Shown: positions 47,601 to 55,800 of the stretch, piece by piece
Numbering within the stretch: position 1 is the stretch's first letter
Layout of the letters: each line of letters opens with the position of its first letter
Virus record (IMG/VR): IMGVR_UViG_3300013286_000009
Location: 1 to 64,000 of that record
Length of the DNA stretch: 64,000 bases
DNA from: a virus
Strand: one strand, 5' to 3'
Made by a program: the position numbers and the translations under genes
The notes under the pieces: model-generated
Told to the model about the DNA's origin: nothing
The model's input: the letters and a program-made list of their open reading frames with translations, nothing else
Database searches by the model: none

Positions 47601-49785
47601 AACCATCTTCGATTTGTTTGCAAGCATAACGAATGGTCGCCCAAGGTTTATCAATAGTTGTACCTTGTCCGTTAGTAGTTGCATCTGTACCGTTAGTTGC
47701 TACGTAAACAATATTGTTGATTTGTCCGTAATATTGCCACGCTGGAATAGTATTGTTGACACGTAATAATTGTCCGTCAGTACCGATTGGTAGGCGTGTC
47801 GGGCCGTTTGCTCCGTAATAGAACATATCGCCCTGTGTGGTTAGAACAGCTGACTCTGCGCCGCTGGCTAGTAAATTCCAATATGTTGCTACAGTATCTG
47901 CATCTGGGCGATTGCCGCTTGTTGCCACGTGTGCCGATACACAAATATAACTGTTTGCTCCAAAGTACACACTGTCGCCTAGCACATAGGCAGTACCAGT
48001 AACCCATGTAACTGAATAGCCTGTTGCACTTATACCGCCTGATTGAATTACTCCACTACTAACAGTATTAACTGTAATTGTAATATCGTTTGCTGGACTA
48101 ATACCGCCAACACTAGTACCTAAAATCTTTATAGTATTGTTTGTTCCGTATCCGGTCCCGCCATTGTTGACAGTAACAGTATATATTGTTTTGCTTGCAG
48201 TAATATTGAATGTTGCACTCGAGCCTGTACCAATAATATTTGTTCCACTAACGGCAGAATAAGTTGAATTTGTTGGGTTCCAACGAATACCAGAATTTAA
48301 TCTTGTCCAAAATGTGGCAAATGGCGGTGTTGGATTAGAGGTAACTGTAAATGCACTACCGCTACTAGTGCCGGCTGTAAGAGCAGTTGCACTTCCAGCA
48401 CTTATAGTTGTTGCTACTTTAAAGTGGGTACTATCAACCACCGCTTGTACATAATATTGTTGTGATGTTGATAATCCGCCAATTGCGGTTCCTGAAAAAT
48501 TAATAGGTAAATTTAAAACTAGGCCAGCAGTTGAACTAACGGTAATTTGATTTGGAATTGATACGTCGCCGCTGGCAGCGGTTGCTGTTACATTTAAAGT
48601 TACCGCACTGTTGTCAACTGTTGCAAGATAAGTATATCCGCCTAAACGCACAACATGACCAATTTTATAAGAGTTTGAATTTACCCAATCGCCTTGGAAA
48701 CTAAAACCCGATGTGAATGGTTGCCAGTATGCCGTAGCAGTACTAGGAATTTGATTTAATCCGTTTTGAATAGCAGTATATGTATTACCGCCATAAGTTA
48801 CGACATCACCTAGGATGTAATTAGTTGCGCTTGACCAGCTGTTAACAAATTCAAAACCACTTACAAACAAACTAAACTTAGTACCATCTAGGGTGGTGCC
48901 AGAAGATGTATGTTGTGTCGTACAAATCCATAGATCAGCACCGTAGGTTACAACGTCGTTTAATCGATATCGAACACTACTCCCACTCCATGTACTGCGA
49001 TAAATGATACCAGCATTGAATGTATCCCATTTGCCAGAATCATTTTCTAAACCTAATGTAGTTGTGTTTGCGGATATGTGTGCGGCATTACATAGATAGC
49101 TATATCCGCCATAGGTTACTAAATCTCGAACTTTATATCGCGTGTTAGTAGACCAAGATTGAGACCAATTAATATTTGACGCAAAAGCAGTCCATTTCGC
49201 TTGATCGTTTTCTAAACCAAATTGATTTGTTCCTGTCACGGTTCCTAAAGTTACAACAGAATAAGTTCCAGTTAGTGCAAATGTCAGCTGTGTGGTTGAG
49301 CAAGTTACAACTGTGAATGTTGTGTTAACAGTATTAACTACAGTACTAGTTGATGTTGGACTGAATCCAGCCAACGTGATAGTTGAACCAACAAGAAACG
49401 GCTGTACAATCTGACTTGAATAAGTCAACGTCGCAGTGCCACCGCTGACTATAAATCCAGTAGCAGTTATTGTGGATGTTGTAGCAACGCTAGTATGCGG
49501 TGTAACACACTGGTATACAATTCCGCCATATAACGCTTGATCGCCCGTATTATAATACGTATTATTAGCCCAAGAGCCTGTCCATTTTGAGCCATCGGCC
49601 ACAAGATTCCAGTTGGTTGGATTAGCAGTTAAATCTGTTACAAACAAAGACGAAGCCGTGTGGCTAATTACACAAATATATGTTTTTCCGCCTACTGTAA
49701 CAACATCATCAACTACATACGCAGTGCTAGTTGCCCAAGCACCTTGATAAACAAACTTAATCCTACCAAGTTTAAATTCTGCCAT
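38665..49785 (-). CDS. Giant 3706-residue multi-domain tail/fibre protein
   Basis: This virion protein has repeated modules. Residues 1 to about 390 hold several CBM5/12-like units (W...Y..GD.V.YGG..Y.C...HT). A pectin-lyase-like start (KPWATIRYACKQ) comes near 700. Six segments of the type RDVGYLVDAxxxDLxxG follow near 47245, 46090, 45605, 45190, 44290 and 43180. Next is a likely beta-helix part with NNTMFGYACSGAKVDAALHN. A beta-propeller-like set W..IAYGNGRFVAIA...YS.DG (about 40250-41780) follows, with TYYV-type beta modules between the blocks. The end SQVRLTGHDFLYIGTGN ... FFTSTDQDGNFNVGNLFGV matches the 49833 protein. A late promoter and AGAGGA precede it. Cell-surface sugar binding is likely. 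Confidence 0.88.
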   Translation of the reverse strand: MAEFKLGRIKFVYQGAWATSTAYVVDDVVTVGGKTYICVISHTASSLFVTDLTANPTNWNLVADGSKWTGSWANNTYYNTGDQALYGGIVYQCVTPHTSVATTSTITATGFIVSGGTATLTYSSQIVQPFLVGSTITLAGFSPTSTSTVVNTVNTTFTVVTCSTTQLTFALTGTYSVVTLGTVTGTNQFGLENDQAKWTAFASNINWSQSWSTNTRYKVRDLVTYGGYSYLCNAAHISANTTTLGLENDSGKWDTFNAGIIYRSTWSGSSVRYRLNDVVTYGADLWICTTQHTSSGTTLDGTKFSLFVSGFEFVNSWSSATNYILGDVVTYGGNTYTAIQNGLNQIPSTATAYWQPFTSGFSFQGDWVNSNSYKIGHVVRLGGYTYLATVDNSAVTLNVTATAASGDVSIPNQITVSSTAGLVLNLPINFSGTAIGGLSTSQQYYVQAVVDSTHFKVATTISAGSATALTAGTSSGSAFTVTSNPTPPFATFWTRLNSGIRWNPTNSTYSAVSGTNIIGTGSSATFNITASKTIYTVTVNNGGTGYGTNNTIKILGTSVGGISPANDITITVNTVSSGVIQSGGISATGYSVTWVTGTAYVLGDSVYFGANSYICVSAHVATSGNRPDADTVATYWNLLASGAESAVLTTQGDMFYYGANGPTRLPIGTDGQLLRVNNTIPAWQYYGQINNIVYVATNGTDATTNGQGTTIDKPWATIRYACKQIEDGYLNTNAGALLTKNKQFMMKEVSAWTVYQYSYSVLSASTTAFAVGAGSSYQSTTATMTVGMPISFSGTGGGVTAGQTYYVQSIVDSTHFSITTTYGGQALVLTAGSTAMTATLVYNTAKCERDVGYLVDAAIFDLTHGGTYKNYTAAQSYFSNGAYITTAFGYQASQSVASYNYLANTLFASVLANTAPASNYQTLTSISTRALQIIDSTLTAESTALAITQANLSIITTALIAGTNTGIANVINPNTTVSVKTGTYNEILPIILPAYTAIVGDELRSTVIQPAQAIALLATDKPKSIAALTRIQTILPTLLSNATVTATSGNTQTQVTSLPAGDVGSTLATTRVSTNCDLMYDIINNGISNVPTAPAVVSLATTGLASATGSVVTLNFSIQSAPPYQVGQNIQVYGVTPVGYNSYYAVTACTTTSVSFASTTTGSITVQGTITSLNQAFTIPPVTGYNSSFLVGYGDGLAQIIRNYQFIKDEISAYLAYNYSSVWTAIVQATCQRDVGYLLDALQFDMTYGCNNQTLIAGSSYYSNYLTTIATTEKAATVAAYGRLSTILGQIIQAQTVTTSTGFSGTSQVTFGTAGSSAAATFAQARMTEINDWINNSAADASVLPTSAIALTSSSLQTAYNAVVAKRSEIQADTVAWVQKNYQTMNFNSSTCSRDAGYIVDALVYDLVFGSNFSSITVGRSYNRNIASVNIVRTSQLAAELGAVNFIKYKARHIAASGSVAQLTNMINDIIAYVNGGSVPARFTWPDPSNIVTNTGNAAKIIFANKAFIQAEIIQYITTNYASLVYSQTVYQQNIGYIIDALRYDLTYGGNYATVKAAKAYYSFITGQFLLASTEQTAWLASISQISTIAQALAQGAAYTRLQTTVPRVTGASGTSTQATLVSTLMTNITNIVTNGYTSAPKITINTIATGTTFTASTTHNLNANDTVIVPGSGTGVISAYTLTISGSPTGAFAVGQIITGTGVAQGTYITALVSGTGGTGTYTVNISQTVSSTTITGSNVAYFVSSTGLTSTQFQLSNSFNGSVITTFVSGSGLTISAEVSSLPAYSQASTTLQSGQAVLSAARASLQAGVINYISTNFPNLSYLQTICYRDIGLLIDSVGYDSILGSNYQTVKAGMSYYQAQASRVVGIQKSATIAAFNYLTSQIATTLAGNSTAAANASSSMALFINILTNGIGTTPEVHGTLTYNNTLATIQGAEILRANANFLAYEASAYTTANFSGTITSTTNASASASAGTISGYTFTAGGSVTGTFQIGTVLSGTGVTAGTYIVATTSATVFTVNANQTVASTSVTGQNNYQTTSAAHNLSIGDPVQIISAVTATPTATATAASGVVTVNSTTNLVTGMIVTFTGTPIGTGTGNQINSGSPYYIINVNSGASTITLSSTYGGTAITLGIGSGSMTGVAGGVYGNLALTTTYYVLAVPSSTTLVLTTTASSTTPFQVINGAGSMIISYYYSLAKCLRDTNAYITAMIYDLNFPGNYKSLRSAQLYVNAVTGGSITSNMFQVRNSSGIRNTTMNGLTGYLSVVNSFGTKRPTAGAYAALDPGFGPNDANSWIYARSCYVQNNTMFGYACSGAKVDAALHNGGNKSMVANDYTTIIGDGIGFWVTGSGALSELVSVFNYYGYAGYLAELGARIRATNGNSSYGTYGVVAEGVDTYETPIYGTLNNRANGAQITNVVTDVLNQVLRFEYGNAGSSYSNSVAGISGSGYNATATHDEFRDAAVTETRLTDLNNGQGVGGSSYVTATSTAQAVTAGSTVGFITIAATDLALTGAYVGMKIQITAGTGVGQYATIYSYTNGSKIAQIIRPSFATLTITATTNGTPSTVTVASTATLYANMPFYVASAVGGLLTNIVYYVKTVVNTTTFSVTDTSGGVAFTSAITTTTSQSVSLYAASWDHIVPGTAIQTSMDSTTTYIIEPAVSYTGPGFSSTARTIGSATWQAVAYGVNRYVAIANGSTTTAYSTDGKTWNAGGASGVTSLSSIAFGGGSGASATVTVGGFGGSAAVLTAVVGTTGSSYSQIIGVNIVSGGFNYLTPPVIVFSGGGGTGATATCTVLNGAISSVTVIIPGNGYASTPTVTAVTSIVTVVTPVKWGSNYYSTPSVVIAPPYSATIWSSGGSATLNTYYSYYNSTTFTTTYYQAGANGTFTAAAPTFTSGTGSAGTYGVALTYVGTLAVATATMTNYGVSSYTITIPGYGYTAVPTITVTDAVSRFLAISNSSTSSVYSTTGVSWSAGGTLPGSNFNSVCYGNGKWIAVGGTTTTPALAYTSDGANTNWTAAANTVGAVTYTSVAYGNGAYIAIASGSTTTAKSTNGNTWALGGVLPSTATWTGITYGNGRFVAIASGTTTTAYSYDLGVTWFASTAAGSPGLPSAATWSSIAYGEGLFMAVAKGSSNNFCAVSSDGINWSLQAFANSTTWQAVTFGSVLTNSTIGYNPLWVGISNAASSTVAVSAHTGATAQARAKVASNAITEIRMVEPGSGYPKGTISSITAATTVTVNSSSTTVITLSSSASLTVGSPITFASTVGSLSASPTVYYVQSSSGTSLSVATTPTGSAASVGTTTGLTVVATVQGVIIADNTENLIANQPIEFNAAFSGLSTNTIYYVVGSSIGSLTFQVATSAALATAGTSIAFTAATTSGMIYTAGPIITITDPNKVNVASTRVRTTDGALGNPSFPNRGTNNTTATAVTAGDGYSDLYQVGSYINVAGLPSMPAAGSNVQFATITGSSQWYKLVQVTNILGIAGNYTASFQINPSMSTLLAPAQGTLITTRLKYSQVRLTGHDFLYIGTGNQTQTNYPYVIAANAIQANQQNSSGGGRVFFTSTDQDGNFNVGNLFGVQQATGTATLNASAFNLSGLQSLQLGAVSLGVGSAIITQFSTDPYFTANSDSIVPTQKAIKSYITAQIGGGSSSLNVNTLIAGQVQIANNVISNTTGAQILVTSKMTFSGGIDGAPVALVFFSQR
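40250..41780 (-). repeat. Propeller-blade-like protein repeats in the 3706-residue protein
   Basis: At least six copies of the type (W/F).(S/A)(I/V).YG.G.(F/W/Y)(I/V)A(I/V) followed by AYS.DG..W can be read in the minus-strand translation. They suggest BNR/Asp-box-like blades of a beta-propeller. A second set occurs in the 49833-57959 protein. Confidence 0.6.
43170..47260 (-). repeat. Six helical RDVGYxxDAxxxDL protein repeats
   Basis: Six segments share (C/x)xRD(V/A/I)GY(I/L)(V/I/L)DA(L/x)xxDLxxGxN and are followed by Tyr/Ser-rich helices (AQSYYSN, AAxYSF). They are spaced unevenly, from about 400 to 1150 bases, with beta modules inserted. One related copy (RDAGFILDAFVYDL) lies near 56190 in the neighbour. 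Confidence 0.65.
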
Positions 49786-49804
49786 TTTATTATTCCTCTG
49801 ATAA

Positions 49805-49812
49805 TATTTATC
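49805..49812 (-). promoter_or_regulatory. Late promoter GATAAATA for the 3706-residue gene
   Basis: GATAAATA on the minus strand lies 19 bases before ATG 49785. AGAGGA sits between, leaving a short leader. Confidence 0.6.
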
Positions 49813-49832
49813 TTAATTAAAATTATTAAGTT

Positions 49833-52800
49833 TTAGTTTCTACGAAAAGCGTTTCTTGCAAAAAAGTCAAAAGCCGCCATATTTCCGTCAACACTTGCGC
49901 CTGCGCCTTGGAACATTACTTTACTACCCATTTTTACACTACCAGTTGCTAGTGTCGATCTAATGTAGTTAGGATTTCCCACGGTTACTGTACCTGCTGT
50001 CAATTGTCCAGTGCTTGTGTTTGAGCCACCTTGACTCAATCGACTTGCCAAATAAGTCTTAACTGCTTTTTGTGTCGGTAATACACTGTCGGAGTTTGCA
50101 GTAAAGGTACTATCAGTGCTGAACTGTGTAATTACAACACTTGATCCGCCAACTGCAATACCGCCTAAACTCAGCGTGTTTAGTCCAGTTAATCCAAATT
50201 GACTTGCACTTAATGTAATAACACCAGTCGCTTGCTGGACTCCAAACAAACTACCAACCTTGAAGTTACCGTCTTGGTCGGTACTTGTGTAAAATACACG
50301 ACCGTAGTTTGCTTCCACTGTTTGATTTTGATAAAGTGCTACATAACCGTTAGCTGGAAAACCTGGATAATTACTTGTTATAAAATCACCATAACCAATA
50401 TTTAAAAAGTCATGATTTGTTAAACGTGCTTGACTGTACTTACTTCTTATCTGTATTGTTGTGCCATTGGCCACGGCATTGGCTACACTAACTGAAGGGC
50501 TTAAACTTACATTAGCTTCTAAATTTGGAACAGTTGTACCGTAAACGGCATAAGCACTAGTAACTTTGTACGCCGTAGATACACCTGCAACTGTTAAACT
50601 ATCGCCCGGGCTTGGCAAACGTGTAAGATTATTTAAAATAATACTTAGACCGGTTTGATATTGATCTGCATAACCATTTCCAGTTATATAAATTAGTGTA
50701 CTATTACTATTATATCCAGATCCTCTATTAACAAAAGTTGGGCTAGCCAATACACCGTTGCTAATTCGCGGAGTAACTACTGCTAAACTTGTGACGTTAG
50801 GGTCAGTAAATGTAACTGTAGGAATTTGAGGTCCGAAAATACTTATACTACTTGTATATCCAGAGCCCGGTTCAAACTCACTAATACTAGTTATGACACC
50901 AGAAGTAATATTTCCCCGACCTTTTGTTCGACACCCTGCACTCATGTAGATTGCAGTTGATGAACCGGCTAATGCCGAAAACGTACCGTTATAATATGTA
51001 CCAGTAAATCCAAATGCCAATGCTGTATACGATGCAGACGGAACGCTTTGCTGACTCCAGTCTAAACTACTTTCGCTGGTCCATGCTGTAGTACTCGATG
51101 CAGAAATTGCTAAAAATACTCCCTGGCCGTAGGCAATTTTATCGGCTGCAATTGGTATAGTAGCAGTATACCAAGTTTTGCCATCAAACGAGTATGCTGG
51201 ATATGCGGTGGTAGAAGCCACCGCAGTAAATCTGCCTTGGCCGTATGCAATACTAGACCAAGTAGACGAACTTGGTAAGTTACTGGTAGTCCATGTAATG
51301 CCGTCAGTACTATAAGCCGCTAGACTGTTACTAGTAATAGTGCCAGCGCCGCCCGTTGTTGATGTACCGTTAAAATATCTAACAGTGGTAGTATCACAAT
51401 AGGTAACAGTTTGTGTACCGTTATATCCATTTTGATTTATGCCCGTTACTGTTATAATTTGTCCTACTGCATACGGTGCTGTAGCTTGTGCAGATGTAAA
51501 TGTTAATGTTGCTACAGTTCCAGATCCAGTTGCTCCTGATACAGATAAATTATTAGACCCATTGGAAACTGCCACAAATAAATTTGCACCATATGTCACA
51601 CTGGTCCATGCTGCCGATGCTGGAAGTGTACTCGATGTCCAGGTTGCTCCGTAAGTAGTGCTGACTGCGGCAGCAGATGATGCTGTAGCTAATGCAACAA
51701 ATTTACCCGAACCAAATGCAATAGTATTCCATGTAGTATTGCTAGGTAATGTGGATTTCCTCCAACCGATACCGTTACTATTAGAATATACTGCGGTAGC
51801 ACTTGTTGAATTAATAGCCACCCAGTAGTTGTTTCCATATGCTAATGCTGTCCATGTGGCACTCAGTGGAAGAACAATGCTGGTCCAAGTGGATGCATCT
51901 GTACTAACAGCCGCAGTGGTATTTGCATTTCCAAGGGCCATCCAATAATTATTGCCATATGCCATTGCACTATACGTTGCACTCAAAGGCAATGTAATTG
52001 GACTTGTAGCTGTAGCCTGATAGAATCCCGGAGCTGTAAATGTAGTTCGAGGTTCAATATAGTAAATGCTAGAACTATCCGGATTTACAGATGGCTGGCC
52101 TGGTGTGACATGATCCCACCCTAATGCCGCAAGATTCATAGACCCTGTTTTAGAAGCCAACGTAACCGGAGTACCGCTTCCTTGTGTTGTAGTTACTGTA
52201 ATGGTACTCGACGAAGGTATTGTGTTAATATAGTACGTAGTACCCGCTGTAATGTTTGAACCACCAAATAACTGTGTAGAGAATGTGGCATTCATAGATC
52301 CTATAGCAAGAGTTAATGTACTCTTTTTAGCTGTAGTTGTGCCAACCATACTTCCTGATGCTGTTAACAACGAAAACGATGCTCCTGCGGTTTTACCTGT
52401 ACAGCTTCCAGTTAATATCGAAGTTCCGGATACTGTGTTCAACGGAACAACACTGCCGCTTGGAGTTTGACTAACGGTAAATGTATTAGCATCGTTAATA
52501 ACTAAAATATAATATGTTGTTTCAGCTGTTAAACCGCTGCCAAAAGTGTTGCCAACAAATATAATCGGTTGTCCTATAACTAAACTAGCAGTAACATTAG
52601 AACCAACAGCATATATCAAGTTGGTAGTAAGATATGTTGCAGTTATATTCAAATTAATTATATTACTTGCAATGGTAAAAGTAGTATTATCAACGATTGA
52701 GCTTATATAATATTTTGTACTTTCAACAATGTTACCATATACAGTACCACTAAAAATAATTGGATTCAGCGGAGTTAATGAACTAGTTGTAGATACCGTT

Positions 52801-55800
52801 AATAAATTAGTTCCAGATGTAGTGTTTGTTATTGTTACATTTACTAACGACGGAGCTACTGTAAAATTATTGACATCTATTATATCTTGAATATAATAAG
52901 TTACCCCGTTACTTAATCCGCCCAGTGCAGTTCCGGTAAATTGAATTGGATAATTAACTACCATGTTTGTAGTAGATGCTGCCAGGTAGCTGGTGTTCGA
53001 ACTAAAATTCATAACCATCGGTGACGCTGGTGGTGTAGCAGTACTTAGCGGCCACACAGTTCCAAAAATTTGCGAACTAATTTGAATAGTAACACTGTCA
53101 ATAATTGCATACACGTAGTAGGTATATCCTGTGGTTACTGTACTAAACACCGGTGAAGTAAAAGTTATTGGGGTGTTTACTGCCAAACCAACTGTACTTC
53201 CTACGGTCATTTGATTTATAGTTCCGCCTACAGTTGCAGTCACCGTGGTTTGTGCTAAAGATGTGCTGGTAACAGATGTTGTGTAGTATGTTGGTATAAA
53301 CTGTAAGGGCATTCCAACCCACAAAGTATTAGTATTATAAGAACCGTTTAATGTCATAACGTTTCCGGTAATATTGGTAGAAATAATAGGAATACTTGTG
53401 AACGATTCTTTTAATACATACGCAACTTTGGTGCTGGCATTGTAGTTTGAAATATAGCCGTATTGTCCTGCGCCAGTACCGTTATTGATAAACACTCGCA
53501 TGCCAGTGTAGTTGGCCGCAGTATTGGTATCTGCTTGTGCAATTTGTATAGATACAGATGTACCAGCTTGTGCATTGTTGCTGGCTGTAAGATATCCTGT
53601 TCCGCCCGCGCCGGATCCTGGATCGGTGATGCGTGTTTGGAAAACCGACCAGCTTCGTGTCTCATCGCCGATGGTCGATACACCGGTACCGGAACCAGAT
53701 ACGTTGAAATTAGCATAAGCAGTAAAGTTTACATTCAACGTATCTGAATAAAAACTCGGAGCATAAGTGCTTGATGATATTTCAATTTGCGGAGCGTAGA
53801 AATAACTGTAAGTTCCAGCATTGCCGCTGGTGCCTTTTGGATAAATTCTAAAAGTAAGTTGGTTATTTAATCCTGAAGTATCGTTGATTGTAAACCATAA
53901 ACGATACCAACCTGCAACCAATGATTGTTGTGCTCCGTAATTTACTGGTAAGAATCCAGTAGCACTGCCAGGAGTCACTGTATTTGCTCCAAAGTTATAT
54001 GTAAGAGTGCTCGTACGTGTGCTAGTACCACTAAACTGTCCCCATAAATCTATACTTGATGCTGTACCAACATAGGTATAAACACTCAATGTGTAATTTT
54101 GAGCACTGCCCGAGGGCACTGTTCCTGATACTGAAACAGTTAATATTGCACTACCTGTGATTGATTGAATAGTAAGATAACATTCATTTACTCCTGCTTT
54201 GCCGCCAAGCAAATTACCTGCTATCACCAATTGCTGAGATGTATTATAACCTGTACCACCGTTCGTCACTGCAACGGTATAGGCAGTACTTGTTACGGTA
54301 ACTGTTACAGTGGCATTGGATCCAGTACCAGCGCCGTAATTAGATGGTTGAATGCCAGTATACACCGCGCCTGCTGGATTAATAGTTATTGTTTGCTGTA
54401 CATAGCCTGTTCCAGGAGTAGCCGATGTGCCAGTTAATGCCCATGCTTCTGTTAATCCTGTTGGAGCAGTATAAATTTTGTTAAGAGAAATATTGCCGTC
54501 GTTGGTCCACGGACTTGTTGTAAGCTGGTTACTATAAAATAGCATGTTTGTAGTAGTAGTGTTATAAGCACTCCCTGCATTGCTGTAATTTATTTTAATC
54601 AGCTGAGCGTTTGTTCCTAAACTACTTTGTACTTGTGCTTGTACCTGTGTACTTTGATTGTACACAATACCGGTAGCTGGTATTTCTGTAGAATCAAATC
54701 CTGTAGCTATCACACCGTATGTACCGTATGAACTATTGCCGTTGGTTGCACGAATACGACCTCCTGCTTCGGCAAGATATCCCGAGTATGCATAATAAGA
54801 AAACACACTTACTGCTTCTGTTTTTGAATCCGGACCGTAGCACCATATACCAATGCCGTCACTAATAATTTGTGTAAAATCATTCGACGTCATTGATTTA
54901 TTTCCGCCATTGTGCAAGGTACCATCGATCTTCATACCCGAGCACCCGTTACCGAATGTGGTAACGTTTTGTACATAGGGGCTACGACGGAAAATCCATA
55001 CACTGGAATCATTTGGGCCTGTTCCTGGATCAAATGCACAATAAGATCCGCCGGTTGGACGTTGAATATAATTTGCATCAACCGCACTCAAAGTACCTAA
55101 CAGTCCTACTAGAGTCACATTACGTAATCCAGTAGCATTTCGCAAACGGAACATGTCTTTTAAACAATCGCCTGCATACGCATACATGACTGTACTGGCC
55201 GCTACTGTTCCAGACCCTGAAGTAAGTGTTACTGGCGCACCAGTAGCTGTGATAGTAGTGTTTACTATTGTAGTTGAACCTAACTGATTAACAGTTATAG
55301 TATTTGCCACTGCATTAGTAGCCGCAATTCCGATTCCAGTAATAATTGTATTAGCTGGCAATCCGCTGCCAGTAAGAATCGCACCGACTACTAAACCGTT
55401 TATATTTACAACATCGGTAATTACATAGCTGTTTAGCGTTACTGTTCCTACAAAAGTAGTAGTCGCACTGGCTACAATACCAAATTTTGTTGAAGTAATT
55501 GTTGAACCTTTAACATAATAAGTCTGGCCAAGAGTAACTCCTCCAAATCCAGTAAATGACAAACTAGTGTTAATATTTGGATCAACAAATTGCACTGGCA
55601 TTTGATCGGTAAGGCCAGTAGTAGAGTTTACTGTGAATAAACTTGTGTCGCAAGAATACACAGTCATTGTTATACTAGTTGCAGGTTGTATTACTACTCC
55701 GCGTAATTCGTCTCCTATAACAGCAGTGTTTTCAGGAATTGCAATTGGCAATGTTTCAGAATATGTGCCTGTCTTGACAAAAATACTGGCTGTAAGTCCA